Shown one piece after another: positions 1-7,996 of a DNA stretch of 64,000 nucleotides. Position numbers and translations under genes: made by a program. Position 1 is the first letter of the stretch. Every line of letters begins with the position of its first letter. The stretch is from contig NZ_JBHUJS010000011.1 in the NCBI RefSeq assembly GCF_042683405.1, positions 62,001 through 126,000 on the forward strand. Direction: 5' to 3'. Below the pieces are notes generated by a model, which was not told the DNA's origin, searched no databases, and saw nothing but the letters and a program-made list of their open reading frames with translations. The DNA comes from Telluria sp042683405. GTDB lineage: Bacteria; Pseudomonadota; Gammaproteobacteria; Burkholderiales; Burkholderiaceae_D.

Positions 1-223
1 GTGATCTCAAAGCGTCCCATTCGATGGCATCTAACTGGAACATGAAATCTTCCGGGAAGCGGTCGAGGTTGCGTTTGACCGCTTGCACCAAGGCGCTTGT
101 GGTTACGCCATACAAAGCAGCCAGGTCAGCATCAAGCATGATTCTCTGTGCGCGGATAACCAGGATCCTTCGGTCGATCTGGACAAGTGGCGCCTGGTGA
201 AGAGTTGCTCGCAGCGTGCTCAT
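1..223 (-). CDS. ORF6N domain protein, 3' part outside window
   Basis: Reading leftward from an ATG at 223 gives 74 codons with no stop before the window edge. The residues IMLDADLAALYGV and later RNLDRFPEDFMFQL match the ORF6N domain, a KilA-N-related DNA-binding fold found in phage, plasmid and some chromosomal accessory proteins. No ATG or GTG lies upstream in frame before a TGA, which supports the start, although the ribosome-binding site is weak. The C-terminal part that would identify the protein further lies outside the window. Genes of this type often sit in mobile or accessory DNA, so the left edge may border such a region; that is inference. The family match is strong and the function is unknown. 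Confidence 0.8.
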   Translation of the reverse strand, partial: MSTLRATLHQAPLVQIDRRILVIRAQRIMLDADLAALYGVTTSALVQAVKRNLDRFPEDFMFQLDAIEWDALRS

Positions 224-360
224 CGTTTCGGATCCCGGTGTGGTCGCGTTCGTAGGAGCAGGCGGTCGGGTCAGTGAAACCATTGGAAGGGCTGCCCGTG
301 GATACTCCGCGTCGAGTAGAACAGTTATGTATTGACCGTAAAAAAAACCTGGCCAGTTCC

Positions 361-915
361 CTAAGCGCCCATCAGCTTGTGGACTAATTCAGAGGAGGTG
401 GAGGCGCTGAACTTGCGCATCAGCTTCGCGCGGTGCATTTCCACCGTGCGCGGCGACAGGCCCGTCTCCTTGGCGATGATCTTGCTGGTCTTGCCTTCGA
501 CGATGAAGGCGGCGATCTCGCGCTCGCGCGGTGTCAGCTCCTTCGACACCGGCCGCTTTTCGCTGACATCCTCGAACGTCCATACACCGGCACCGAGCGG
601 CTGCCGGGGGTCGAGCGCACGCCCGCTCACATGGCACCAGAACAGCTCCCCGTTCGCGCGCCGCATGATGCGCTCGTCCGAGTAGCGTCCCTTGGCATTC
701 ATGATCGGTACGATGCGGTCGCCCGTGCGCAGGAATTCGTCCATGGTCGGGTACAGCACCTGGAACGACTTGCCGGCCAGTTCGCCGCGCGCGTAGCCGA
801 ACATGTCCTCCAGCGTATCGTTGGACGACTGGATCACGCGGTCGACCGAGATGCACATGCCCACCGGCGCATACCGGAAGATGGTTTCGAAGTCGATGGC
901 AGGGTTTGCGGTCAT
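361..915 (-). CDS. PAS-LuxR transcriptional regulator
   Basis: This 184-residue protein has an N-terminal PAS sensor domain (about residues 8-115, with the typical YARGELAGKSF and ANGELFWCHVSG stretches) and a C-terminal LuxR/GerE helix-turn-helix (about 125-182, LTPREREIAAFIVEGKTSKI then SPRTVEMHR). There is no receiver domain, so it is probably a one-component regulator that binds a ligand or interacts with another sensor through PAS. It is transcribed away from the CoA-transferase genes, with about 110 bp of shared upstream DNA between them, so control of scoAB is possible but unproven. The ligand is unknown. Confidence 0.88.
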   Translation of the reverse strand: MTANPAIDFETIFRYAPVGMCISVDRVIQSSNDTLEDMFGYARGELAGKSFQVLYPTMDEFLRTGDRIVPIMNAKGRYSDERIMRRANGELFWCHVSGRALDPRQPLGAGVWTFEDVSEKRPVSKELTPREREIAAFIVEGKTSKIIAKETGLSPRTVEMHRAKLMRKFSASTSSELVHKLMGA

Positions 916-1028
916 CGTTTGCGCAGCCTCGGATTGGACAGGTATTTCTACGGTATTGTGCTTTCTGAACGCGTATTCTATGCTGGCTTCCTACTCTGCT
1001 GTACAGATTAACGATAAAAGGGACGGGT

Positions 1029-1727
1029 ATGAACAAAGTTTATCCTGATGCGGCGTCGGCGCTGGCCGGCATTGTCAAAGATAACCAGACCATCGCGGTC
1101 GGCGGCTTCGGCCTGTGCGGGATTCCGGAAGCGCTGATCCTCGCGCTGCGCGATTCCGGCGTCACCGGCCTGACGGCCATCTCGAACAACGCGGGCGTGG
1201 ACGACTTCGGCCTCGGGCAGCTGCTCACCACGCGCCAGATCAGGAAGATGATCTCGTCCTACGTCGGCGAGAACAAGGAGTTCGCGCGCCAGTACCTGGC
1301 CGGCGAGCTGGACCTGGAATTCACCCCGCAGGGCACGCTTGCGGAAAAGCTGCGCGCAGGCGGCGCCGGCATCCCGGCCTTCTTCACCAAGACCGGCGTG
1401 GGCACCATCGTAGCCGAAGGCAAGGAAGTGCGCGAGTTCGACGGCGAGCAGTACGTGATGGAGCGTTCGCTGGTGGCCGACGTGGCGCTGGTCAAGGCGC
1501 ACGTGGCCGACAAGGCCGGCAACCTGGTGTTCCGCAAGACCGCCCGCAACTTCAACCCGAACGTGGCGATGGCCGGCAAGATCTGCGTCGTCGAAGTCGA
1601 AAAGCTCGTGGAAGTGGGCGAGATCGATCCGGATGCCGTGCACCTGCCAAGCATCTACGTGCACCGCATCGTCGTCAACCCGACCCCGGAAAAGCGCATC
1701 GAACAGCGCACCGTGCGTCCTAACTAA
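1029..1727 (+). CDS. scoA: 3-oxoacid CoA-transferase subunit A
   Basis: The 232-residue product is the alpha subunit of a succinyl-CoA:3-ketoacid (or acetate/acetoacetate) CoA-transferase. It moves CoA from succinyl-CoA to acetoacetate, giving acetoacetyl-CoA. The N-terminal TIAVGGFGLCGIPE is the family glycine-rich motif, and AGGAGIPAFFTKTGVGT is the conserved segment further on. Length is normal for the separate A subunit. An ATG follows GGGACGGGT closely, and the B subunit begins 21 bp downstream, so the two form an operon. The donor (succinyl-CoA or acetyl-CoA) cannot be fixed from sequence alone. With the 3-hydroxybutyrate dehydrogenase at 13664-14458 it fits ketone-body or polyhydroxybutyrate breakdown. 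Confidence 0.95.
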   Translation: MNKVYPDAASALAGIVKDNQTIAVGGFGLCGIPEALILALRDSGVTGLTAISNNAGVDDFGLGQLLTTRQIRKMISSYVGENKEFARQYLAGELDLEFTPQGTLAEKLRAGGAGIPAFFTKTGVGTIVAEGKEVREFDGEQYVMERSLVADVALVKAHVADKAGNLVFRKTARNFNPNVAMAGKICVVEVEKLVEVGEIDPDAVHLPSIYVHRIVVNPTPEKRIEQRTVRPN

Positions 1728-1748
1728 GCGAATACCGGAGACAAGAAC

Positions 1749-2399
1749 ATGGCATGGACTCGTGACCAAATGGCCGCGCGCGCGGCGCAAGAACTCCAGG
1801 ACGGTTTCTACGTCAACCTCGGCATCGGCCTGCCGACGCTGGTGGCGAACTACGTCCCGGACAATATCGAAGTATTCCTGCAGTCCGAGAATGGCCTGCT
1901 GGGCATCGGTCCGTTCCCGACCGACGCGGAGGTGGACGCTGACCTGATCAATGCCGGCAAGCAGACCGTGACGGCGCTGCCCGGCGCGGCCTTCTTCAGC
2001 TCCGCCGATTCGTTCGGCATGATCCGCGGCGGGAAGATCAACCTGGCGATTCTCGGCGCGATGCAGGTATCGCAGACCGGCGACCTGGCCAACTGGATGA
2101 TTCCGGGGAAAATGGTCAAGGGCATGGGCGGCGCGATGGACCTGGTGGCCGGCGTCAAGCGCGTGGTCATCGTGATGGAACACGTCGCCACCGCCAAGGA
2201 CGGCACCACTTCGCACAAGATCCTGGAGAAGTGCGACCTGCCGCTGACCGGCGTGGGCGTGGTGGACCGCATCATCACCGACCTGGGCGTCATCGACATC
2301 ACCGAGCGTGGCCTGAAACTGGTCGAGCTGGCGCCTGGCGTCGGCGTGGAAGAAGTGCTGAAGGCGACCGGCGCGGAGCTGGACGTTTCCGCAGTTTGA
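1749..2399 (+). CDS. scoB: 3-oxoacid CoA-transferase subunit B
   Basis: This is the 216-residue beta subunit, partner of the preceding gene. The catalytic glutamate that forms the enzyme-CoA thioester is in the conserved SENG motif (Glu47, in FLQSENGLLG), preceded by the NLGIGLPTLVANY stretch near residues 23-35. The GGAMDLVAGVKRVVIVMEH segment is also typical. Length and motifs are intact, so the heterodimer should be active. A GGAGACAAGAAC ribosome-binding region precedes the ATG. A strong terminator follows 21 bp after the stop codon, ending the two-gene operon. Confidence 0.95.
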   Translation: MAWTRDQMAARAAQELQDGFYVNLGIGLPTLVANYVPDNIEVFLQSENGLLGIGPFPTDAEVDADLINAGKQTVTALPGAAFFSSADSFGMIRGGKINLAILGAMQVSQTGDLANWMIPGKMVKGMGGAMDLVAGVKRVVIVMEHVATAKDGTTSHKILEKCDLPLTGVGVVDRIITDLGVIDITERGLKLVELAPGVGVEEVLKATGAELDVSAV

Positions 2400-2420
2400 C
2401 GCGACGCGCTGACGTTAAAA

Positions 2421-2450
2421 AAGGACGCTTTGAAGCGTCCTTTTTTTTTT
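2421..2450 (+). terminator. Rho-independent terminator after scoAB
   Basis: AAGGACGCTT and AAGCGTCCTT form a 10-bp perfect stem closed by a very short loop (the inner pairs probably open to give a TTGA-type loop), followed by a run of ten T. It lies just past scoB. The A-run on the left side gives weaker function on the minus strand too, facing the convergent gene that ends at 2532. Confidence 0.9.
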
Positions 2451-2531
2451 CGTCCCGGCGCAGCGTTCACTGTTCCCAGGTGTAGCTCGTCTCATACCAA
2501 TCGACCCGGCGGCCGGGCCGGCAGTTCTGGG

Positions 2532-3257
2532 CTAGCGGGCGTCGAGCATGCGGCGCACCGTCTCTTCGGACGGAGGATCTGTGAACAGCTCCTGCCAGGT
2601 CATGCCTTTCTCACGGATGAGGAAGTCCAGCATCAGGTGGTAGCGCCGATACGTGCGAGGGTACCAGTTCAGCGCGCCCATTTGGTACAGCTTGTGCTCC
2701 GCGGCTGCGTCGAACTGGCCACCTTTTCCGATATAGTCGGCGAATCCTTCGCTCAGCCACACGGGTTTGGTGATGTAGGTTGTGCGGCCGAACGCGCGCG
2801 ATTGCAAGATGTGCGCCGCTTCGTGAGCGATAAAGTAGGAGAGCGGACGCAGGTCCGCGTCTACCAGGCGCCGACCCTGCGGCATGCGCACGGTGTTATT
2901 CGCGATGTCCGCCGAGCGGATGACGATGTTGCGGGTCAGGAGCATCTCGGCGCCGCCGCCCATCGTCGTATCGAAGCGCATCCCGTAGAACCAGAGGCGC
3001 CATGGGGCATTGCAGATGAACAGCTTGATCGTCCAGTCGGGCTTGTAGAGTTCCGACGTTTTCAGCCTGCGGGTGGCGTCGTCCAGCACCGCTGCGATGC
3101 TGTCCGGGATAGGCTCGTCGGACCAGACTTCATAATTCTGGTAGCGCACGTGGTGCGCGAACATCGGCTGCGGGAAGGAGACGATCGCCACGTACGCTGC
3201 CACGAGCGCGAACAGGCCGAGCGCAAGCCGGCCCACAGTTCTCCTCGCAGGGCGCAT
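2532..3257 (-). CDS. Membrane-anchored gluzincin-type metallopeptidase
   Basis: The start is set at 3257, where TAATG overlaps the stop of the blaR1-like gene by one base; a longer frame exists but would overlap that gene. The 241-residue protein has a basic N-terminus, one hydrophobic segment (about 10-28) and then an extracytoplasmic part with HEAAH (145-149) and a downstream Glu in WLSEGFADYIG (Glu170). That is the HExxH...E zinc layout of gluzincins, with a 21-residue gap. It most resembles uncharacterised M1-like basal peptidase domain proteins. As third gene of a blaI-blaR1 operon it may act in sensing or in cell-envelope turnover; the substrate is not known. Confidence 0.78.
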   Translation of the reverse strand: MRPARRTVGRLALGLFALVAAYVAIVSFPQPMFAHHVRYQNYEVWSDEPIPDSIAAVLDDATRRLKTSELYKPDWTIKLFICNAPWRLWFYGMRFDTTMGGGAEMLLTRNIVIRSADIANNTVRMPQGRRLVDADLRPLSYFIAHEAAHILQSRAFGRTTYITKPVWLSEGFADYIGKGGQFDAAAEHKLYQMGALNWYPRTYRRYHLMLDFLIREKGMTWQELFTDPPSEETVRRMLDAR

Positions 3258-4519
3258 TACCGGAGCGTCCAGACGTACTGGATTTGCGCTTGCAGCGCGA
3301 TCGGTATACCGTTCAGCGTGCCCGGCTTGAAGGTGCACTTGCGCAGGGCGTTGAGCGCGGCGGCGTCAAGCAACGCATCACCGCTCGATGTGTGGATTTG
3401 TCCGTCCTCCACGGTCCCTTCCGCAGTCACGTTGAAGATCATCTTCACCGTGCCTTCGCTCTTGCGGGCCAGCGATTCGGCGGGATAGCGGGGCTTGGCG
3501 CAGCTTGCAAAGTTCAGCTGCGGCTTTTCGATGCGATCAGCGGCCGCGTCGGCGTCGGCACGCGCCGGCTGGCCGACATGCAAGGCGCCGGCCATGAGCG
3601 CCAGGCCAAGCACCGGGACGAACGCGCTCCAGCCGGACGACCTGGTGTCGGGTTTGATCAGGCGCTTGATACGAACCATCAGGTCGCCGCCGTTGGCCGC
3701 CTGGGCCAGGTGATGGTGCGAGAACTGGATCTTTTCCAGTTCGGACAACGCCAATGCCAGCCGGCGTGGTTCGCCCAGTTGGCGGGCCGCCAGGTCGTCC
3801 GCGATTTTTTCGCGCTCGTCGCGCACCTGCTTCGAGATCCACCACACGGCCGGGTGGTAGAACAGCAGGGTTTCGATCACGTTCTGGCACAGGTTCACCA
3901 GGTAATCCATGCGCTTGATGTGCGCCATCTCGTGGGCGAGCAGGGCGTCGAGCAGGTCGGGCGGCATGCCGGTGACGAGCGATGCCGGCACCAGCACGAC
4001 CGGGCGCCACCAGCCTGCGGTGATGGGGCTGGCGAGCTTGTCGAGGACGCGCAGGCGCACCTCGCGCGTGACTCCGAAGCGGCCAGCCAGCTGTGCCAGG
4101 CGCGCCTGGAGCGCCGCATGCGGCGTGCCATCGGCAGCGCTGTGGCGGCCGATCCACAGGAGGCCAGCCGTCATCCGCGTGCCAAGAGCCAGTGCGCACG
4201 CTGCCCACGCCCAGGCGATGGTATCGAGGTGCGGGCCAAGCAGGTCGAGCATGCGGGAAGGCCCCGCGATCGCGGCGGATGCCGCGCCCGGCGCCAGCAG
4301 GGCAAGCGACGCGGCTTCGGCGGAGGACAGCCGCGCCGCCAGCGTCATGGCCGGCCAGGCGAAGCAGGCCAGCATCGCGGCACAGGCGACCAGGTAGCGC
4401 GGACCCGGCGCGGCACGGCGCATGGCGGCCAGCAGCGCCGCCGCAAGTACGCCGATGACGGCGCCTTGCCATACGAAGTCGACCAGCGTCCAGCCGAGGG
4501 CGGTCATGAAACCGTTCAT
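3257..4519 (-). CDS. BlaR1-like M56 sensor peptidase fused to TonB C-terminal domain
   Basis: The 420-residue product starts at 4519, overlapping the blaI stop by four bases (ATGA). An N-terminal multi-helix membrane part carries the M56 peptidase motif HEMAHIKRMDYLVN (His196 to His200) and the family stretch FYHPAVWWISKQVRDEREK. In BlaR1/MecR1 proteins this cytoplasm-facing protease leads to removal of the BlaI repressor after signal sensing. After a further membrane segment, the last 90 or so residues form a TonB C-terminal domain (CAKPRYPAESLARKSEGTVK to the end) in place of the penicillin-binding sensor domain. That domain could touch TonB-dependent receptors, and such a receptor gene lies across the divergent promoter. 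Confidence 0.92.
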   Translation of the reverse strand: MNGFMTALGWTLVDFVWQGAVIGVLAAALLAAMRRAAPGPRYLVACAAMLACFAWPAMTLAARLSSAEAASLALLAPGAASAAIAGPSRMLDLLGPHLDTIAWAWAACALALGTRMTAGLLWIGRHSAADGTPHAALQARLAQLAGRFGVTREVRLRVLDKLASPITAGWWRPVVLVPASLVTGMPPDLLDALLAHEMAHIKRMDYLVNLCQNVIETLLFYHPAVWWISKQVRDEREKIADDLAARQLGEPRRLALALSELEKIQFSHHHLAQAANGGDLMVRIKRLIKPDTRSSGWSAFVPVLGLALMAGALHVGQPARADADAAADRIEKPQLNFASCAKPRYPAESLARKSEGTVKMIFNVTAEGTVEDGQIHTSSGDALLDAAALNALRKCTFKPGTLNGIPIALQAQIQYVWTLR

Positions 4520-4887
4520 TCTTTGTCCTCCTTCAGCAGCGCTTCGATCTCGGCGCGCTCCTTCTTCGAGATGCCGCTCTTGAGCGCGGCCAGCACCAGC
4601 GCCTTGGCCGAGCCGGCGAAGGCGCGGTTGACGAAGTCCTTGAGCAGGTTGGTTTGCAGCGAGTCGCGCTCGTAGGCGGCGGTGTACACGTGCGAGCGGT
4701 GGCTCTCGTCGCGCGTGAGCAGGCCCTTGCCGTGCATGATCTGCATCAGGCGCAGGACCGTGGAGTAGGTGACGTCGGGACGGTCCTTGAGCATCTGCTC
4801 GTGGACTTGCCGCGCGGTCGATGGACCCATCGGCCACAGCGTTTGCAGCAGGTCGAGTTCCGCCGGGGTAGGTTTTTGCACGCTCAT
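4516..4887 (-). CDS. BlaI/MecI/CopY family transcriptional repressor
   Basis: The 123-residue protein is a winged-helix dimer of the BlaI family (PF03965): helix-turn-helix at about 8-75 (ELDLLQTLWPMGPSTARQV, then TYSTVLRLMQIMHGKGLLTR) and a C-terminal dimerisation part. In this family a neighbouring BlaR1 protease relieves repression. It is the first gene of the blaI-blaR1-peptidase operon. Three perfect TAGACA-N4-TGTCTA palindromes upstream (4934, 4975 and 5021) are its likely operators. The SD is AAGAGGACG before the ATG. No beta-lactamase gene is present, so the regulated target is more likely the TonB-dependent receptor. Confidence 0.93.
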   Translation of the reverse strand: MSVQKPTPAELDLLQTLWPMGPSTARQVHEQMLKDRPDVTYSTVLRLMQIMHGKGLLTRDESHRSHVYTAAYERDSLQTNLLKDFVNRAFAGSAKALVLAALKSGISKKERAEIEALLKEDKE

Positions 4888-4933
4888 TGGTCGTCCTCTT
4901 CAAGACCGGTTTTCCCGAGCAGCCTAGCTGACC

Positions 4934-4949
4934 TAGACATGGTTGTCTA
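4934..4949. promoter_or_regulatory. BlaI-type operator 1
   Basis: TAGACA TGGT TGTCTA is a perfect 6-4-6 palindrome, 47 bp upstream of the blaI-like start. Its dyad form, with ACA and TGT inner ends, resembles BlaI/MecI operators. Binding by the adjacent repressor is inferred. Confidence 0.75.
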
Positions 4950-4974
4950 TATTTTTCGTACTCATGTGGAAACA

Positions 4975-4990
4975 TAGACACACCTGTCTA
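4975..4990. promoter_or_regulatory. BlaI-type operator 2
   Basis: TAGACA CACC TGTCTA repeats the same half-sites exactly. Its centre is 41 bp from operator 1, close to four helical turns, so dimers on the two sites would lie on roughly the same DNA face. It lies in the middle of the divergent promoter region. Confidence 0.75.
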
Positions 4991-5020
4991 GATCGTTCCG
5001 GGTTTCCTGTATGATCGAAC

Positions 5021-5036
5021 TAGACACTGATGTCTA
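5021..5036. promoter_or_regulatory. BlaI-type operator 3
   Basis: TAGACA CTGA TGTCTA is the third perfect copy, centred 46 bp from operator 2 and just downstream of a -10-like TATGAT (5010-5015) for the receptor gene. Occupancy here would block transcription toward the receptor. The site overlaps an upstream ATG at 5030 and abuts the AGGAG of the chosen receptor start. Confidence 0.75.
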
Positions 5037-5050
5037 GGAGACCCAAGCGC

Positions 5051-7195
5051 ATGGCAGCAGCACCGAACGTGTTCATAATTTTCCTGCCCGGCCTGTTCGC
5101 TGCCGGAAGCGCGAACGGGCAGGCGGCGCCGGAAGCGGCACCCGCGCCGGTTGCCACGGTCGCCGTGTCTGGCAATGCCGAGTCGATGCGCCGCAACGAT
5201 ACCGCCACGCGCATCGTGGTGACGCGGGCCGACATCCTGAAATATGGCGACACCTCCGTGACCGAGGTGATGAAACGGCTACCCGGCGTGACGGTAGCAA
5301 ATGGCGAGGTGCGCATGCGCGGCCTGGGCGGCGGCTATACGCAAATCCTCGTCAACGGCGAACGCCCGCCGGCCGGTTTTGCGATCGAGTCCTTGGCACC
5401 CGACGCGATCGAGCGTATCGAAGTGCTGCGCGCGGCAACGGCGGAGTTCAGTACGCAGGCCATCGCCGGCACCATCAACGTGGTCCTTCGCCGCAGCGCC
5501 AGCAAGAAATCGCGCGAGGCGAAGGCCAGGCTCAGTGGCGATGGCGGCAATCCGCAGCCCGGCGTAACGCTGATCCTGTCCGATCAATTCGACACGTTCA
5601 ACTACACCGGCAGCGTGGGGCTTGGCCGCAGCGGCTTCAGCGAGGATTCTTCCGAGCGGGTCGAGGAGCGCAACCCGATGGGCGAGGTCGCCGGCCTGCG
5701 TGCGACGCGCGTCGCCAGCGACAATATCGGCGAGCTGCTGAACGTGAACACCCGCCTGCACTGGAAACTGCCGGATGCTGCGAGCCTCACCTGGCAGATG
5801 TCCGGCATGGCGGGGACCTTCAAGGGCGACACCAGGGAGCGGACTTCGACGGAGCTGGGTGCTCCCTATCCGTATCCCCGCCTGGACGTGCGCTACACGC
5901 GCGATTTCGCAAGCCTGGGCACAGACCTCGAGTGGACGGCGCGCATCGGCGAGGCAGGAAAACTGAGTACCAGGGTCAAGGCGAACCTGGAGGACAACGA
6001 GCGCTTCATGGGGCGGCTGGCGCGCAACCAGTCGGACAAGGTGGTCCTGGACCGGCGCTTCGCGACCGACACGCGCGACCGTGGCTGGTCGTGGACCGGC
6101 AAAGCGTCGTTCCCGTGGACCGAGCGACATGCGCTGGCGCTCGGCTGGGACGCGGGTCACGGCAGGTACCGCGAGCACGAGGCGCAGGACGACGTGCCGA
6201 CCGCGCTCGGCCCGGCACCGGTCGATTTCGATAACACCTTCGATGCCGCGATCCGCCGCATGGCGCTGTACGCGCAGGACGAGTGGGAGGCCACGTCCAC
6301 GCTGTCGCTGTACCTCGGCTTGCGCTGGGAAGGCGTGGACACGCGCACCAGCAGCGTGGCGGCTGTGTCGCAGTCCAGGTCGCGCGTGTGGAGCCCGCTT
6401 CTGCAGGCGCTCTGGAAGGTCCCGGGATCCGGGAACGACCAGCTGCGCTTTGCGCTGACCCGGACCTACAAGGCGCCGTCCCTGCGCCAGCTTGTCCCGC
6501 GCATTTTCCAGACCTCGTTCAACACGGCGGTCAGCCCGGACTTCACCGGCAATCCCGGCCTGCGCCCGGAACTCGCAGTGGGCGCGGACCTCGCCTATGA
6601 GCACTTCTGGGCCGGCGGCGGCATGGTCTCCGCCAGCGCATCGGTGCGCAGGATCGATGGCCTGGTGCGCAGCGCGGTGCTGTTCGACGGCAAGCGATGG
6701 GTTTCCAGTCCGGTCAACTCGGGCGAAGCGCTTGTGCGCGGCCTGGAACTGGAGGCCAAATTCCCGCTGAAGGCCCTGTTTGCCGGGGCGCCGGCGATCG
6801 ACGTGCGCGCGAGCGCCAGCGGCAACTGGTCGCGCGTCAGCGTGGTGCCGGGGCCGGACAACCGCCTGGCCGGCCAGAACCCGTGGTCGGCCAACGTTGG
6901 CGCCGACTACCGGCGCGGCCCCGTGAGCGCCGGCGCCAGCCTGTCGCTGGTGGCTGGCGGATGGAACCGGCTCTCGGCGGCCGAGTTCCGCTACGTGTCA
7001 CAGCGGCGCGACCTGGATGCCTATGCCGCGTACGCGTTCGATCCGCGCCGCCAGTTGCGCGTATCCGCCTCCAACCTTCTGGGAACGGACCGTACCAATG
7101 CGTCTCGCTACGCCGATGATGCCGGCAGCATGGAAAGCCGCACACGGACGGCGGCGCAGCCCATGTGGCGCATCCAGTACGAACACAAGTTTTGA
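5051..7195 (+). CDS. TonB-dependent outer membrane receptor
   Basis: The start is set at 5051 because AGGAG (5036-5040) sits 10 bases before it; an in-frame ATG at 5030 lies inside an operator and lacks an SD. The 714-residue product has a signal peptide (FIIFLPGLFAAGSANGQA), a plug domain (about 50-150, with TSVTEVMKRLPGVTV and RMRGLGGGYTQILVNGERP) and a long beta-barrel ending in YEHKF with the usual C-terminal Phe. It would import a ligand across the outer membrane using TonB energy; the ligand is unknown. Placement opposite blaI and blaR1-TonB, with three operators between, points to induction through that protease-repressor pair. Confidence 0.92.
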   Translation: MAAAPNVFIIFLPGLFAAGSANGQAAPEAAPAPVATVAVSGNAESMRRNDTATRIVVTRADILKYGDTSVTEVMKRLPGVTVANGEVRMRGLGGGYTQILVNGERPPAGFAIESLAPDAIERIEVLRAATAEFSTQAIAGTINVVLRRSASKKSREAKARLSGDGGNPQPGVTLILSDQFDTFNYTGSVGLGRSGFSEDSSERVEERNPMGEVAGLRATRVASDNIGELLNVNTRLHWKLPDAASLTWQMSGMAGTFKGDTRERTSTELGAPYPYPRLDVRYTRDFASLGTDLEWTARIGEAGKLSTRVKANLEDNERFMGRLARNQSDKVVLDRRFATDTRDRGWSWTGKASFPWTERHALALGWDAGHGRYREHEAQDDVPTALGPAPVDFDNTFDAAIRRMALYAQDEWEATSTLSLYLGLRWEGVDTRTSSVAAVSQSRSRVWSPLLQALWKVPGSGNDQLRFALTRTYKAPSLRQLVPRIFQTSFNTAVSPDFTGNPGLRPELAVGADLAYEHFWAGGGMVSASASVRRIDGLVRSAVLFDGKRWVSSPVNSGEALVRGLELEAKFPLKALFAGAPAIDVRASASGNWSRVSVVPGPDNRLAGQNPWSANVGADYRRGPVSAGASLSLVAGGWNRLSAAEFRYVSQRRDLDAYAAYAFDPRRQLRVSASNLLGTDRTNASRYADDAGSMESRTRTAAQPMWRIQYEHKF

Positions 7196-7224
7196 ACCCC
7201 GCGATCATTTGAAAGGAAGTGCAC

Positions 7225-7938
7225 ATGTTGAGAAAATTTGCTGCGGCGCTGGCGCTGGCTGCCTTCGGCCTGAACGTTCACGCGGCCGATATCCCGGCCT
7301 ATCCATTCGTTCACGTCGATGGCTCCGCCGAAGTCCGGATCAATCCTGACACCGGCGAGTTCGACGTCGAAATCAGCACCATGGATACCGATCCGGACGC
7401 GGCGTGGAAGACCATCGAAGCACGCCTGGCCGAGATCCGCGCGGTGCTGGCCCAGCACGGGATCGCTCCCGCCGACTACGTGGTGCAGGACATCGCGCGG
7501 CGCGTGCGCAAGGGCGAGGCGCCCACGCCGGGCGTGCCGCCGGTGATCGAGACCACCGCCGCGGTGCACGTCACCGTGCGCGACCTGTCGAAATGGGCCG
7601 CGATCGTGGAGCCGCTCGCGAAGATGCAGAACGTCGCGGCATTCGCCGTCGTGTTCAGTCACACGGACCAGGAGAAGATCAAGGATGCGCTGATGGCCGA
7701 GGCGCTTGCCGATGCGCGCCGTAAGGCCGCGCTGGTTGCGCGAGGCGTGGGACGCAAGCTAGGGCAGGCCAGCGGCGTCGCGACCTCGCCGCTCAAGAAC
7801 ATGTCCAACACATTCGGCTTCGCGGTCGACTATCCGCTCGGCCGGGGTGCACGCGCCGCGCCGGACGCTGTGGACTACACGCTGGTGGCGGCGATTCGCT
7901 ATGCGCAGGATGTCGATGTGATTTTCCGGCTGCAGTAG
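7225..7938 (+). CDS. SIMPL (DUF541) domain periplasmic protein
   Basis: The ATG at 7225 is preceded by AAAGGAAG at proper spacing; a GTG at 7219 is in frame but too close to the SD. The 237-residue protein has a signal peptide (LALAAFGLNVHA) followed by a single SIMPL domain, as in BP26/OMP28 and YggE (FVHVDGSAEVRINPDTGEF and the ADARRKAALVARGVGRKLG helix). SIMPL proteins are exported and several affect the envelope or oxidative stress, but the biochemical role is unclear. It starts 29 bp after the receptor gene and is probably co-transcribed, so it may belong to the BlaI-controlled set. Confidence 0.88.
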   Translation: MLRKFAAALALAAFGLNVHAADIPAYPFVHVDGSAEVRINPDTGEFDVEISTMDTDPDAAWKTIEARLAEIRAVLAQHGIAPADYVVQDIARRVRKGEAPTPGVPPVIETTAAVHVTVRDLSKWAAIVEPLAKMQNVAAFAVVFSHTDQEKIKDALMAEALADARRKAALVARGVGRKLGQASGVATSPLKNMSNTFGFAVDYPLGRGARAAPDAVDYTLVAAIRYAQDVDVIFRLQ

Positions 7939-7972
7939 GGTCCCGCGCACCCTTTGTTTCGCCCGGTTTGCG

Positions 7973-7990
7973 TCCCCGCGTGCGCGGGGA
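7973..7990. repeat. GC-rich hairpin between convergent genes
   Basis: TCCCCGCG TG CGCGGGGA is a perfect 8-bp inverted repeat between the convergent SIMPL and dctA genes. There is no T-run. It may help end transcription in both directions, or be a single copy of a dispersed palindrome. Confidence 0.5.
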
Positions 7991-7996
7991 TCACTG

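Noticed and set aside
4520..4981. Upstream extension of the blaR1-like frame
   Set aside because: It overlaps the whole blaI gene in another frame; the ATGA start at 4519 fits the family N-terminus.
7973..7990. Sequence TCCCCGCGTGCGCGGGGA like half of a type I-E CRISPR repeat
   Set aside because: Single copy, no spacers and no cas genes; a plain hairpin between convergent genes.
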